Positions 26,289 through 35,046 of a stretch of 64,000 nt of DNA are shown here, piece by piece. The notes under the pieces were generated by a model. The model saw nothing but the letters and a program-made list of their open reading frames with translations, had not been told where the DNA came from and made no database searches. Numbering within the stretch: position 1 is the first letter of the stretch; each line of letters starts with the position of its first letter. This stretch comes from S5-327 sp965200975 (GTDB lineage: Bacteria; Chloroflexota; Dehalococcoidia; Lucifugimonadales; Australimonadaceae), in NCBI GenBank assembly GCA_965200975.1, contig OZ241740.1, forward strand, positions 1,178,001-1,242,000. The letters are read 5' to 3'. Made by a program: the position numbers and the translations under genes.

Positions 26289-27545
26289 CTACTCCAGCCT
26301 GTACCTGCCGATAATGCCTTGCGGCCGGAAGAGCATCAGGAAGAAGAGCAGGGCGCCCCACACCATGGTCGTAACGCCGCCGATCTTCTCTACGGGGATG
26401 ATGGGGAAGAAGGCCAGGTACGAGTGGAGCCATTCAGTCACGTCCGGCAGGAACCGGACAGTCTCGGTGACGGCGAGGTAGGCGAGGACGCCGAGCACCG
26501 CGCCGAGCCATCGCCCTGAGCCGCCGAGGACGACCATGATGAGGAGGAAGGTGCTGAACTCGACAAGGTACTGGGAGTGCGCCGCCACCGTGAAGTAGGA
26601 GACGTAGACCGCTCCGGCGATTCCGGCGAAGAAGGCGGTAATGACATAAACGCGAAGGCGCACGAGTCCGACGTTCTTGCCGATGCTCTCCGCGACGGCG
26701 GGATTGGCGCGGATGGTGGTGAGCACTCGTCCGTAGGGAGACTCGACGAGTTGCCTGATTATGAGGATGCAGATGATGGCTATAGGGATGCTGAAGAGGA
26801 GGAATTTCTCTGCGGTGTTGAACTCGAACCCGAGAATCACGGGGCGCGGGACATCGCGGATAGCGAGCGAGCCGTTGGTGAGCCACTTCCAGGCGAGGAT
26901 GACCTGAGAGAGGCTGAGCATAACGGTGACGGTGGCGAGGACGAAGAAGTGTCCTCGAAGCCGCAGGATAGGGGAGACGATAAGCGCGACCAGAGAGGCC
27001 ATGAATCCTGAAACGATCATCGCGGGAGCGTAGGGCAGGTTGAAGATCTCGGCGCCCGGCGGAGGGTTGGTCGACTGCGTTGTCAGGATGGCGAACGCGT
27101 AGGCGCCGACGCCCATAAAGCCGGCGTGAGAAAGGCTCATAAGCCCGGTATAGCCGACCGACATATTGAGAGAAGAGACTGCAATGGAGAGGATGCTTGC
27201 AGTCACCAGGAGGTTGGCCATGTAGTTGTCGCTGAGGACGTCAAAGCCCCACAGGAGCGTCGTGACAAGCACGGTGGCGCCGAAGGCGGCAAGCCCCGGG
27301 CGCCGCTGGAAGACGGCTGTGGCTATCAGGCAGAGGCTGGCGGCGCCGCCGAGCGCGCAGAGGACCAAGCCGTCGATGATCGACAGGCCGAACGGGATGA
27401 GGGCGAGCAGGAGGAATGCGCCGTAGAGGGGGAGAGCGAGCCGGCGAGCAAGCGAGGGTTCAGCCAGCGGCTGCTCGGGCGCGTCGGGCTCGACGGCAGG
27501 GGTCGCGGCGTGGTCGCGGCTCGGCTCCTGTGCATCGGTGGTCAC
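26289..27545 (-). CDS. livM: Branched-chain-amino-acid-type ABC permease (LivM-like)
   Basis: The 418-residue permease starts at a GTG (27545) that overlaps the livH stop by four bases (GTGA), a clear sign of translational coupling. The open frame continues far upstream, but that part lies over livH in another frame and is not LivM. The N-terminal 30 residues are hydrophilic and Pro/Glu-rich, then about ten membrane segments follow. GYTGLMSLSHAGFMGVGAYA is the LivM-family motif. Late in the protein ESPYGRVLTTIRANP forms the cytoplasmic loop that contacts the ATPases. Confidence 0.88.
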   Translation of the reverse strand: MTTDAQEPSRDHAATPAVEPDAPEQPLAEPSLARRLALPLYGAFLLLALIPFGLSIIDGLVLCALGGAASLCLIATAVFQRRPGLAAFGATVLVTTLLWGFDVLSDNYMANLLVTASILSIAVSSLNMSVGYTGLMSLSHAGFMGVGAYAFAILTTQSTNPPPGAEIFNLPYAPAMIVSGFMASLVALIVSPILRLRGHFFVLATVTVMLSLSQVILAWKWLTNGSLAIRDVPRPVILGFEFNTAEKFLLFSIPIAIICILIIRQLVESPYGRVLTTIRANPAVAESIGKNVGLVRLRVYVITAFFAGIAGAVYVSYFTVAAHSQYLVEFSTFLLIMVVLGGSGRWLGAVLGVLAYLAVTETVRFLPDVTEWLHSYLAFFPIIPVEKIGGVTTMVWGALLFFLMLFRPQGIIGRYRLE

Positions 27546-28453
27546 AGCAGCCTCCTGAGTTCGCGGTGTTCTCGCGTGCCGAGCAGCCCGTACGGGCGGA
27601 AGAGAATTACAAGGAGTAGGAGTATGAATCCTGCGGGGATGGCCCAGTTGCCGCCAAAGTAGTAGTTGGCGATGCTTTGGGCGAGACCCAGCGCGAGCCC
27701 GCCGACTACAGCGCCGGGGAGACTGCCTATGCCGCCAATGATGACGCCGCCTGCTGCGGTAATGGCGAGACGGATGCCGACATTGGGAATGACGCCGCCC
27801 TCGTAAGTCTGCATTACGCCGCCAATGCCTGCGAGCGTGGAGCCGAGGACGAACACGAGGAGGTAGACCCGCGAGGCGTTGATACCCACTGCTACGGCCA
27901 GGTCGGGGTTCGAGGCGATGGCGCGGATCATCCGGCCCCACTTGGTGTACCGGAAGAAGAGCGTTACAAGCACTACGAGCACGGCGACAAGGAGGATGGT
28001 GTTGACGGCGTGCCACTTGATATAGAGGTCGACGTCGAGCGCGGCGATATTGAGATTGAAGGTGGGGAGAGGCCCGCCGGGCCGTGGGAGGCGGGCGGTA
28101 GTCCGGGCTATGGCGAGGAGGAACCCTTCGAAGAAGAAGAGCGCCGCAAGGGATCCGAGGAACGATACAAGGAACCCGGCGCCGCGGGAGCGAAGCTGGC
28201 GGTAGATAGCCAGTTCCATGAAGACGCCCGACGCGCCCGCGAGAAGGACCGCGATCGAGGCTGCAATGTAGATGGGCAGACCTTGTTCCTGGGCAAGCCA
28301 CCACGTTGCGTAGCCCGCGATGAGGAATGCGGCGCCGTGGAGGACGTGAAAGATACGGACAGTGTTGTAGATGACGGCGAATCCCAGCGAAAGCAGGGCA
28401 TAGATGGCGCCCAGGGAGAGGGCGTTGATTGATATCTGGATGAACGTTTCCAC
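27542..28453 (-). CDS. livH: Branched-chain-amino-acid-type ABC permease (LivH-like)
   Basis: The 303-residue permease has about eight membrane segments, the N-terminal NALSLGAIYALLSLGFA motif of LivH proteins, and the cytoplasmic KWGRMIRAIASNPDLA loop that couples to the ATPase. The C-terminal FILLLLVILFRPYGLLG is also typical. It follows the binding-protein gene after a 134-bp gap holding a strong hairpin and runs directly into livM. Confidence 0.88.
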   Translation of the reverse strand: METFIQISINALSLGAIYALLSLGFAVIYNTVRIFHVLHGAAFLIAGYATWWLAQEQGLPIYIAASIAVLLAGASGVFMELAIYRQLRSRGAGFLVSFLGSLAALFFFEGFLLAIARTTARLPRPGGPLPTFNLNIAALDVDLYIKWHAVNTILLVAVLVVLVTLFFRYTKWGRMIRAIASNPDLAVAVGINASRVYLLVFVLGSTLAGIGGVMQTYEGGVIPNVGIRLAITAAGGVIIGGIGSLPGAVVGGLALGLAQSIANYYFGGNWAIPAGFILLLLVILFRPYGLLGTREHRELRRLL

Positions 28454-28540
28454 GAATGGTCTTTCGGCGTTAGGGCCCTCTCGTCAGCCGCGCTTTTCGT
28501 GATGCGCGCGGCCATGCGTCAGCTGCGCTTGCCGCACACT

Positions 28541-28574
28541 GGCGGAGGCTCGCCACTCAGAGCGAGCCTCCGCC
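28541..28574 (-). terminator. Hairpin between binding-protein gene and livH (attenuator)
   Basis: A perfect 13-bp inverted repeat (28541-28553 with 28562-28574) around an 8-nt loop starts 14 bp after the binding-protein stop on the minus strand. There is no U-run. Such hairpins between a binding-protein gene and its permease genes usually stabilise the upstream message or cause partial termination, giving an excess of binding protein. Confidence 0.55.
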
Positions 28575-28587
28575 GGCGCAGCGCGGC

Positions 28588-29856
28588 TTATTCGATATCG
28601 GAGTACGGCTCGATCTGCGGGATGATCTTGACGTATTTCCCGTTCTGGATCTGGCCAATGGAGACCGGGGCCCACGCGTCTCCGCCCGCGTCGTAGTCCC
28701 AGCGTCCGGACACGCCATCGACGCTTTGCACCTGCGAGAGGTGCTCGCGCATGGAGTCGGAAGAGTTGGGGTCGGCGCCCATCTTGAGGGCTTCGGCTAT
28801 TGCGAGCGTGCCGTCGTAGAAGGAGGTGTCGTAAGTGTCGGGGGTGTTGCCGCCCTCCCTGGCTTCATAGCAAGCGGTGAAGCGCTGCGCCCGGGGGTCG
28901 GCGCTTGCGTCGGCGCTGCCTGGGGCGGAGTAGACGATGCCGTCTGCGGTTGCGCCGGAGACGTCGATCAGTTCAGTGTTGCCCTCTGCGCCGCCGCCGG
29001 AGAGTCGCAGTGCGGGGTCGAGGCCCTGCTGCGCCATGGTGTTGATGATAAGCCCCATCTCTTTACCGAGAGACATCACCTGAACGACGTCCGGATCGGC
29101 AGCCTTAATCTTCGTGATCTGGGTGTCGAACGAAACGTCGTCCTTCTGGAAGGTCTCTTCCGCGACGATCTCTATGCCGAACTCTTCGGCGAGACGCTCA
29201 AGACGCGCGACCTGAAGGTCTATCGAGTCGTTCCCTTCTTCCTTAATGTAGGCGTAGCGAAGGCCATTGAGCTCCAGATCGGTGTGGTCGTCGATGTAGC
29301 GGACGAGGGCGTCGGCGTTCCAGGTGGTGTTGAGCGCGTTGCGGAAGACCCACTGGTTGTCGAACGCGAAGGCGGGGTTCTGGATCCCGGAGCTAAAGAG
29401 GACCACCTCCAGCTCGGAAGCGACAGGCTTCTGGGCGAGCCCGATGCCGGTGAAAATGGTCATGACGACCGGCGCGTCGTTGACGGTGGCGAGTTTCCGG
29501 AGGCCGGAGACGCCTTCAGCCTGGTCGGCTTTGGAGTCCTCAGGGATGAGTTCGATGGTGGTTTGGCCGAGGTCGCCGCTGGCGTGGATCTCTTCGATCG
29601 CGCACTCCATTGCGGAGACGAGCCGTCCCCAGCGGGCGTAGCTGCCGGAGAGAGGGACGGTGAAGCCCAGCCTGAGAGTTTGAGGCTCAGGGGTCGGCGT
29701 AGCCGTCGGTGGAGCAGGGGTCGGCGTGGCTGCGGGCACTGGGGTCGGCGTGGGCGTTGGCGTGGGGTCTGCGCCGCAGGCGGCCAAGACAAGCGACGCG
29801 CTAGCCAGAGCAGCCATCACTGCAATGAGCTTGGGCCGGACGGTCGGAAAATGCAT
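28588..29856 (-). CDS. ABC transporter substrate-binding lipoprotein (LivK-like)
   Basis: The 422-residue protein has a lipoprotein signal (LVLAAC, Cys about residue 26), then a Thr-Pro/Ala-Pro-rich linker of about 35 residues. A periplasmic-binding-protein type I domain follows, beginning LRLGFTVPLSGSYARWG as in branched-chain amino acid and amide receptors. In a single-membrane cell it would be tethered outside the membrane by the flexible linker. It captures a ligand and delivers it to LivHM. Being sandwiched between hyuA and hyuB suggests a hydantoin, oxoproline, amide or related ligand; this is inference. Confidence 0.87.
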   Translation of the reverse strand: MHFPTVRPKLIAVMAALASASLVLAACGADPTPTPTPTPVPAATPTPAPPTATPTPEPQTLRLGFTVPLSGSYARWGRLVSAMECAIEEIHASGDLGQTTIELIPEDSKADQAEGVSGLRKLATVNDAPVVMTIFTGIGLAQKPVASELEVVLFSSGIQNPAFAFDNQWVFRNALNTTWNADALVRYIDDHTDLELNGLRYAYIKEEGNDSIDLQVARLERLAEEFGIEIVAEETFQKDDVSFDTQITKIKAADPDVVQVMSLGKEMGLIINTMAQQGLDPALRLSGGGAEGNTELIDVSGATADGIVYSAPGSADASADPRAQRFTACYEAREGGNTPDTYDTSFYDGTLAIAEALKMGADPNSSDSMREHLSQVQSVDGVSGRWDYDAGGDAWAPVSIGQIQNGKYVKIIPQIEPYSDIE

Positions 29857-29930
29857 CGGTTCCTCCCTGAGTGGTTGTTGTCTTTTTCCTGGCTGCGGCT
29901 CGCTACAAACCAGCGCGCAGACGGCGCGAA

Positions 29931-29959
29931 TAGATATAGACGCTGTGGGGATTTGTCAA
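29931..29959 (-). promoter_or_regulatory. Strong sigma-70-type promoter of the ABC transporter operon
   Basis: On the minus strand TTGACA (29954-29959) and TATCTA (29931-29936) are separated by exactly 17 nt. The predicted start of transcription is about 70 nt before the ATG of the binding-protein gene. It lies in the gap after hyuA, so the transporter can be expressed apart from hyuA. Confidence 0.7.
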
Positions 29960-29998
29960 GAAGCGGGGATAAAAGATAGGGGCTGCTCTCTGCAAGCG

Positions 29999-32047
29999 TT
30001 ATGCGGCGGTAATGATGAGGTTGCGGTACTCGTCGACAATGGCGCTCTGGCCAGGGTAGACGGCGGTGGTGCTGTCGAGCTGCTCGATTATCGCCGGCCC
30101 CACGATTTCATGGCCCGGCTCCAGCAGGGAGCGTTCGTAGACTGGAGTTGGAGTCATACCTGAGGCGCGGTCGAAGTAGACCTCGCGTTCGCCTATTCTG
30201 GCGTGCGCAACGGGATGCTGAGCGGGAGCATACCGTTTCATCGCGAACTTGGGCACGCGCACAGTAGCGCGGACGCGGTAGTTCACCGCCTCGGCAGGCT
30301 CCGTCTCCGCGCTGTGCCCGAAGAGCTGCTCATGGGCCTGGTCGAACCGTTTGCGTATCCCTGCAATAGCGCCCGATGGAAGGAGCGCGGCGTCTCCAGC
30401 CGGGATGTTTAGCTCGTAGCCCTGCCCCTGGTAGCGCAGATCGATAGAAAAAGCGAAAGTGAGCGCGCTTTCGTCGAAGCCGTCGGCAATGAATTCGGAG
30501 CGCGCCTGGTCTTGCAGGGAGGCAAAGATTCCGCCGAGCTCAGCCTCGCTAAGCGCGTCCAGTCCGCAAAGGCGCGAACGGACGAAGTCGCGGCGAGGGT
30601 CGGCCATGATAAGGCCAAGGGCGGAGCTTACGCCGGGCATAGGAGGTATGACGACTCTGCTCATTCCCAAGTCTTCCGCGAGCCGGGCGGCGTGAACAGG
30701 GCCGGCGCCGCCGAATGCGACGAGGACGAAGTTGCGGAGGTCGTAACCTCGCTCGGTCGAGACTTCCCGAATGCCTTCCTCCATTTTGGCGTTGACGATG
30801 CGGATTATGCCTTCCGCGGTCGCCAGGGGGTCGACCCCAAGGGCTTGGCCCATCTCCGCGATGGCTTCGAACGCCTTTCCCTTGTTGGTCTTTATCTTGC
30901 CGCCAAGGAGATGCTCGGGATGGAGAAACCCCAGGATGAGGTTGGCGTCGGTTACCGTGGGTTGAGTCCCGCCGGCGTCGTAGGCGACAGGGCCGGGAGC
31001 GGCGCCGGCGCTTTGGGGGCCTACTTGCAGCGCACCGCCGCCGTCGATCCAGGCGATGGTTCCTCCGCCGGCGCCGATGGTGTTGATCATCAGCATGGGG
31101 GCTGCGATCTCCCAGTCGCCGATGAGCACGGAGGTCTGTTCGAGGACGCTGCCGTTCTCGCCCAGCGCGATGTCGCTACTGGTTCCTCCCATATCGAAGG
31201 AGACCATGTTGGAGAATCCTGCGGAGGCGGCGATCTGCATGCCGGCTTCGGAGCCTGCGCAAGGCCCCGAAAGGAGCGTGGTTATGGGGATCACGCTGGT
31301 GAGCTTGGCTACGCCGCCGTTGCTCTGCATCACATAGAGCTGCTCAGTGGCGACGCCGAGCTCCCTGAGCCCCTCGGCGAGCTTGCCAAGGTACTCCGTC
31401 ATTGCAGGCGCCAGGCGAGCGTTGGCGACAGTGGTGCTAAGCCGGGGGAACTCGCGTATCTGAGGGAGTATTTCGGAAGAGAGCGAGACGGATCCGTCGG
31501 GGAACTCCTCGCGAATCATCTCGGCGAGCGCGCGTTCATGGGCCGGATTGAGGAAAGAGAACAGCAGGACTACCGCCACCGACTCCGCGCCTTTCAGCTT
31601 GAGCCGCTTGACGGCTTCACGGGCCTGCTCGACGTCGAGGGGTTTCCTGACGGCGCCCTGAAAATCGACGCGCTCCACGACTTCCTCGCGAAGCCACGGC
31701 TCTACCGGCGGGTTCTTCTCCACATAGATGTCGGCGAGGTCGCTGCCGAACCGGGGTATGTGCCAGATGTCGTTAACGCCGCTGAAGCCGTCGGTTATGA
31801 GGAGCCCGACCTTTGCGCCCTTGTCCTGCACCAGAATGTTCGTGCCGACAGTAGTGCCGTGGGCGAAGGAGCCGACGTCCGCGGCGTCAAGGCCGCCCTT
31901 CAGGAGTTCTGCAAGCCCATCGAGCGTGGCTTGTCCGGGGTCGTGGGGAGTGGAGGGCGTTTTCAGGACTGCGACTTCGCCGGTCTCATGCTCGAAGACG
32001 ACCATATCCGTGAAGGTTCCGCCGGTGTCCACAGCGATCGTCTTCAT
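29999..32047 (-). CDS. Hydantoinase A / 5-oxoprolinase alpha-type subunit
   Basis: The 682-residue HyuA-like protein starts at MKTIAVDTGGTFTD (ATG at 32047), the family's N-terminal phosphate-binding motif. The open frame reaches further upstream, but that part has no family match. Other motifs are FAHGTTVGTN, LLSGPCAGSEAG, SFDMGGTSSDIAL and NTIGAGGGTIAW, the actin-like ATPase core. With HyuB it forms an ATP-dependent enzyme that hydrolyses hydantoin, 5-oxoproline or similar rings. The gene is divergent from hyuB copy 2 and upstream of the transporter and hyuB copy 1. Confidence 0.9.
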   Translation of the reverse strand: MKTIAVDTGGTFTDMVVFEHETGEVAVLKTPSTPHDPGQATLDGLAELLKGGLDAADVGSFAHGTTVGTNILVQDKGAKVGLLITDGFSGVNDIWHIPRFGSDLADIYVEKNPPVEPWLREEVVERVDFQGAVRKPLDVEQAREAVKRLKLKGAESVAVVLLFSFLNPAHERALAEMIREEFPDGSVSLSSEILPQIREFPRLSTTVANARLAPAMTEYLGKLAEGLRELGVATEQLYVMQSNGGVAKLTSVIPITTLLSGPCAGSEAGMQIAASAGFSNMVSFDMGGTSSDIALGENGSVLEQTSVLIGDWEIAAPMLMINTIGAGGGTIAWIDGGGALQVGPQSAGAAPGPVAYDAGGTQPTVTDANLILGFLHPEHLLGGKIKTNKGKAFEAIAEMGQALGVDPLATAEGIIRIVNAKMEEGIREVSTERGYDLRNFVLVAFGGAGPVHAARLAEDLGMSRVVIPPMPGVSSALGLIMADPRRDFVRSRLCGLDALSEAELGGIFASLQDQARSEFIADGFDESALTFAFSIDLRYQGQGYELNIPAGDAALLPSGAIAGIRKRFDQAHEQLFGHSAETEPAEAVNYRVRATVRVPKFAMKRYAPAQHPVAHARIGEREVYFDRASGMTPTPVYERSLLEPGHEIVGPAIIEQLDSTTAVYPGQSAIVDEYRNLIITAA

Positions 32048-32170
32048 AGAAAACAGGCGGGCGGGGCCTCCTCCTCCGCTTGAAGGTTCGAGGCACCATA
32101 TCAGGGGGATTAAGGCCGCGCAAGGCGCGCGAATGGCATGCGGCTGTTCAGAGCGCATGAGATGAGCGTG

Positions 32171-32200
32171 TTGACAGCCCAGGGCCGCCCCGCATAGGTT
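32171..32200 (+). promoter_or_regulatory. Possible promoter of hyuB copy 2
   Basis: TTGACA (32171-32176) is perfect, but the best -10 at normal spacing is TAGGTT (32195-32200, 18-nt spacer). A better-looking CATAAT (32205-32210) is too far away at 28 nt. The element lies in the hyuA/hyuB divergent region. Confidence 0.35.
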
Positions 32201-32257
32201 GCTGCATAATCGGGCGGCGGCAAGCAAGACAAGCAAGAACGCGCAAGGAGTGCTCGC

Positions 32258-33952
32258 ATGACGGATGTCATAACGCAGGAAGTGATACGAGCGCGGCTGG
32301 ATGGAATCGTTCGGGAGATGCAGGCTGCGGTGCTGCGGACCGGCTACTCGACGATCATCCGCGAGTCTCACGATTTCTCCGCCGGCATCACCGACCGTGA
32401 AGGGAACGTTGTGGGGCAGTACTCTCCGCTCCCCACCCACCTCGGAGCATACCCGGACTGCGTGCGCGGAGTTCTGGAGTTCTACGACATCGAGGAGATG
32501 GAGGAAGGCGACTGCTTTCTGACCAACCATCCGTACTACTCAGGCTGCCCGCACCCGAACGATATGGTCGTCGTGATGCCGGTGCTTGCAGAGGGCGAAG
32601 TCATCGCGTTCTGCGCGAGCATGGGGCACAAGGTGGATATCGGAGGACAGTCGCCCGGGTCGCGGAATGCAATAGCGCGGGATCTGTTCGGCGAAGGGCT
32701 CTCGATTCTGCCGGTGCAGTTTATGCGGAGGCGTGAGCTGAACCGCGAGGTGGTGCAGTTCCTCAGAGGAAACACGCGGACTCCGGAGCTGGTGCTGGGC
32801 GACCTGGAGGCGCAGGCAGGCGCGCTGTGGAGCATCGGCTCGCGTCGCCTCGGCGATACTGTGGCCGCGTACGGGAAGGACGCCGTCCTCGCGGCTTTCC
32901 GCGGGCTGGGAGAACGCACCGAGATGCGCGCCCGGCAGATTATCGCGGGCTGGCCGGATGGGACTGCCGAGGCCGAGGCGTTCATCGACGATATTGCGAA
33001 CCCCGCCGAGACGGTGCGGATCCACGTGTCGGTGGTGAAGGAGGGGGACAGGCTCGTCGTGGACTTCAGCGGGTCCGGAGACCAGTCCATCGGCCCCGTC
33101 AACGTTCGGCCTCCGTTCGTGCGCGGAATGGTGAACTACGGCATGCTTGCAATGATGGGCGTCGACATCCCGAACAACTACGGGTTGTCGCAAGCAGTGG
33201 AGTGCCGCTACCGCGAGGGAAGCGTGATCTGCCCGACCTTCCCGGCGCCGGTAGGGTTCTATTCGATGACGATGCCCGTGGTCGAGGATGTGGTGTTCGA
33301 GGCGCTCAGCAAGATCTCCGGACGTCCGGCTGTCGCCCACAACAGCGTCTCCGGCTTGCTTGTCCTTGGAACATCGGGGCCTGCCGCCAAGCGATACGTG
33401 CAGTACGAGATCATCATCGGCGGAAACGGCGCCTTCGCGGGCGGGGACGGCTGGACCGGCACCGGCCACTCGTGGGCGGGCGGCGCCAAGTACACCGGCG
33501 TCGAGATTATCGAATCGGAGTTCGATGTCGATATGCAGCAGTTCAACCTCGTCCCCAACACCGGGGGCGCGGGCGAGTTCCGCGGCGGCCTGACCCTGCG
33601 CCGCGAGTACCGCGTGCGGACAGCCGCGCAGTACGCCGGCGGCACCCCGCGCATGCTCGCTCCTGCCCACGGCGTCCTCGGAGGCGGCAGCGGAAGACCC
33701 GGCCGCATCGTTATGAATCCCGGCGCCGACAACGAGCGCGAGCACCACGGCCTCGTCTCCAACATCGTGATGCAGCCCGGCGACGTCGTGCGAATGGAGA
33801 CCGCCTCCGCCGGCGGGGTCGGCGATCCCCGCGCAAGAGACCGGGCGCGCGTCGCCTCCGACCTCCGCAACGGCTACATCTCCCGGGAGGCTGCTTGCGA
33901 GGTCTACGGCCTCACCCCGGAAGAAGCCGACGCCGCGGTAGCCCTCTCTTGA
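32258..33952 (+). CDS. Hydantoinase B / 5-oxoprolinase beta-type subunit (copy 2)
   Basis: The 564-residue protein has the same length as copy 1 (23072-24766) and near-identical N-terminal motifs (VITQEVIRARLDGIV, TIIRESHDFSAGI, GQYSPLPTHLGAYP). The two differ more in the middle. It is preceded by CGCAAGGAG as ribosome-binding site. It is divergently arranged with hyuA, so one A subunit is flanked by two B subunits on opposite sides. A NAD-epimerase-like gene follows 16 bp downstream and is probably co-transcribed. Confidence 0.88.
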   Translation: MTDVITQEVIRARLDGIVREMQAAVLRTGYSTIIRESHDFSAGITDREGNVVGQYSPLPTHLGAYPDCVRGVLEFYDIEEMEEGDCFLTNHPYYSGCPHPNDMVVVMPVLAEGEVIAFCASMGHKVDIGGQSPGSRNAIARDLFGEGLSILPVQFMRRRELNREVVQFLRGNTRTPELVLGDLEAQAGALWSIGSRRLGDTVAAYGKDAVLAAFRGLGERTEMRARQIIAGWPDGTAEAEAFIDDIANPAETVRIHVSVVKEGDRLVVDFSGSGDQSIGPVNVRPPFVRGMVNYGMLAMMGVDIPNNYGLSQAVECRYREGSVICPTFPAPVGFYSMTMPVVEDVVFEALSKISGRPAVAHNSVSGLLVLGTSGPAAKRYVQYEIIIGGNGAFAGGDGWTGTGHSWAGGAKYTGVEIIESEFDVDMQQFNLVPNTGGAGEFRGGLTLRREYRVRTAAQYAGGTPRMLAPAHGVLGGGSGRPGRIVMNPGADNEREHHGLVSNIVMQPGDVVRMETASAGGVGDPRARDRARVASDLRNGYISREAACEVYGLTPEEADAAVALS

Positions 33953-33968
33953 GTCGCCGGCGGGCGCT

Positions 33969-34949
33969 ATGCGAATCCTCGTAACCGGCGGGCTCGGCGT
34001 GAACGGGTGCTGGGTCACCCGCGATCTCCTCGCGATGGGCCACGCCCCGGTCGTGTTCGATAACCGCCCGGACTTCTCGCTGCTGCGCGATGTGGCCGGA
34101 GACTTCGAGTTCGTGCAGGGCGATGTCGCTTCGCCGGAGCAGCTGCTGCAGGCGTGCGAACAGCGAGGCATCGACCGCATCTGCCATCTGGCGGCTGTCT
34201 ACCCCGACGCCGCAGACGCCGACCCGGCGACCGGGTTCGCGGTGAACGCGTCCGCTACGGTGCACGTGCTGGAGGCGGCGCGGCGCTCCGGCGTCGGGCG
34301 CGTGGTCTTCACGAGCTCGATCGGCGCCCTCTCGCCGGTGACGGGCGAGCACCTGGCGCCGGAGATGCGTCCGGTCGATGAGACGCATCCCGCCTATCCC
34401 GCAGGAAGCGTCTACGGGGCGGCGAAAGTCGCGTCGGAGTTGATGGGCATTCAGTACCGGCGCCTGTTCGGAATCGAGTTCGCCGCGCTCCGCTTTGCGC
34501 CAATCTATGGAATCGGCAAGGGCGCGGAGCGTCACGGACGCCACAACGTCATCTGGACTGAGATGGCGCGCAACGCAATGGCGGGGAGGCCGACGGTAGT
34601 CCCGCGCGGCGGGGAGCAGCGGTTCGACCTCACGTACGCGCGCGACGTCGCGCGCAGCGTCATCCTCGCTCGCATGGCGGAGCGGCTCGAAAGCCCGGTC
34701 TTCCACATCGGCAGCGGGCGGACGTACACGCTGCACGACTTCGCCGACGGCGTGCGCGCCGCAATCCCCGGCGCGCAGATCGAGATCGGCCCCGGCCTCG
34801 ACCCTCGCGGGCTTGGCCGCCAGGGATACTTTGCGCTGGACATCGCCCGCGCGCGCCGGGAGCTCGGCTACGAACCGCTCTACGACCCGGAAGCGGCAAT
34901 GCGCGACTGGGTCGAGTGGACCGAGCGCCTCGAATTGCCGGTCGAGTAG
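33969..34949 (+). CDS. NAD-dependent epimerase/dehydratase family protein
   Basis: This 326-residue extended SDR has RILVTGGLGVNG as its Rossmann loop; the usual GAGFIG is altered to GLGVNG, so it is an atypical member. VYGAAKVASE supplies the Tyr-Lys pair and FTSSIGAL the catalytic Ser. RFDLTYARDVARS near the C terminus replaces the sugar-epimerase RDYVYVDDV. The role could be oxidation or reduction of a non-sugar substrate. It sits close behind hyuB copy 2, at the right end of the metabolic region. Confidence 0.83.
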   Translation: MRILVTGGLGVNGCWVTRDLLAMGHAPVVFDNRPDFSLLRDVAGDFEFVQGDVASPEQLLQACEQRGIDRICHLAAVYPDAADADPATGFAVNASATVHVLEAARRSGVGRVVFTSSIGALSPVTGEHLAPEMRPVDETHPAYPAGSVYGAAKVASELMGIQYRRLFGIEFAALRFAPIYGIGKGAERHGRHNVIWTEMARNAMAGRPTVVPRGGEQRFDLTYARDVARSVILARMAERLESPVFHIGSGRTYTLHDFADGVRAAIPGAQIEIGPGLDPRGLGRQGYFALDIARARRELGYEPLYDPEAAMRDWVEWTERLELPVE

Positions 34950-34952
34950 CCC

Positions 34953-35028
34953 GCGGCTGTCGCTTGCCGCTTGTCCTGCAGCGCGGGAAGCGGCATACAA
35001 TGCGCTGCAGGCGCGCAGCGACAGCCGC
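34953..35028. repeat. Interlocked inverted repeats before the restriction operon
   Basis: A 12-bp perfect inverted repeat (34953-34964 with 35017-35028) encloses two more perfect pairs: 8 bp (34965-34972 with 34988-34995) and 10 bp (34975-34984 with 35002-35011). The two inner pairs overlap in order, so as RNA they are mutually exclusive or form a pseudoknot. The block lies between the epimerase stop and the res start, and could act as an attenuator, an operator or a mobility boundary. Confidence 0.7.
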
Positions 35029-35046
35029 TAGCGCCAGTGGAGGCGG

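Noticed and set aside
27546..28304. Long N-terminal extension of livM
   Set aside because: The extension is the livH gene in another frame; the GTG at 27545 coupled to the livH stop is the natural start.
32048..32530. N-terminal extension of hyuA beyond 32047
   Set aside because: It runs antisense over hyuB copy 2. HyuA family proteins start at the MKTIAVDTGGTFTD segment.
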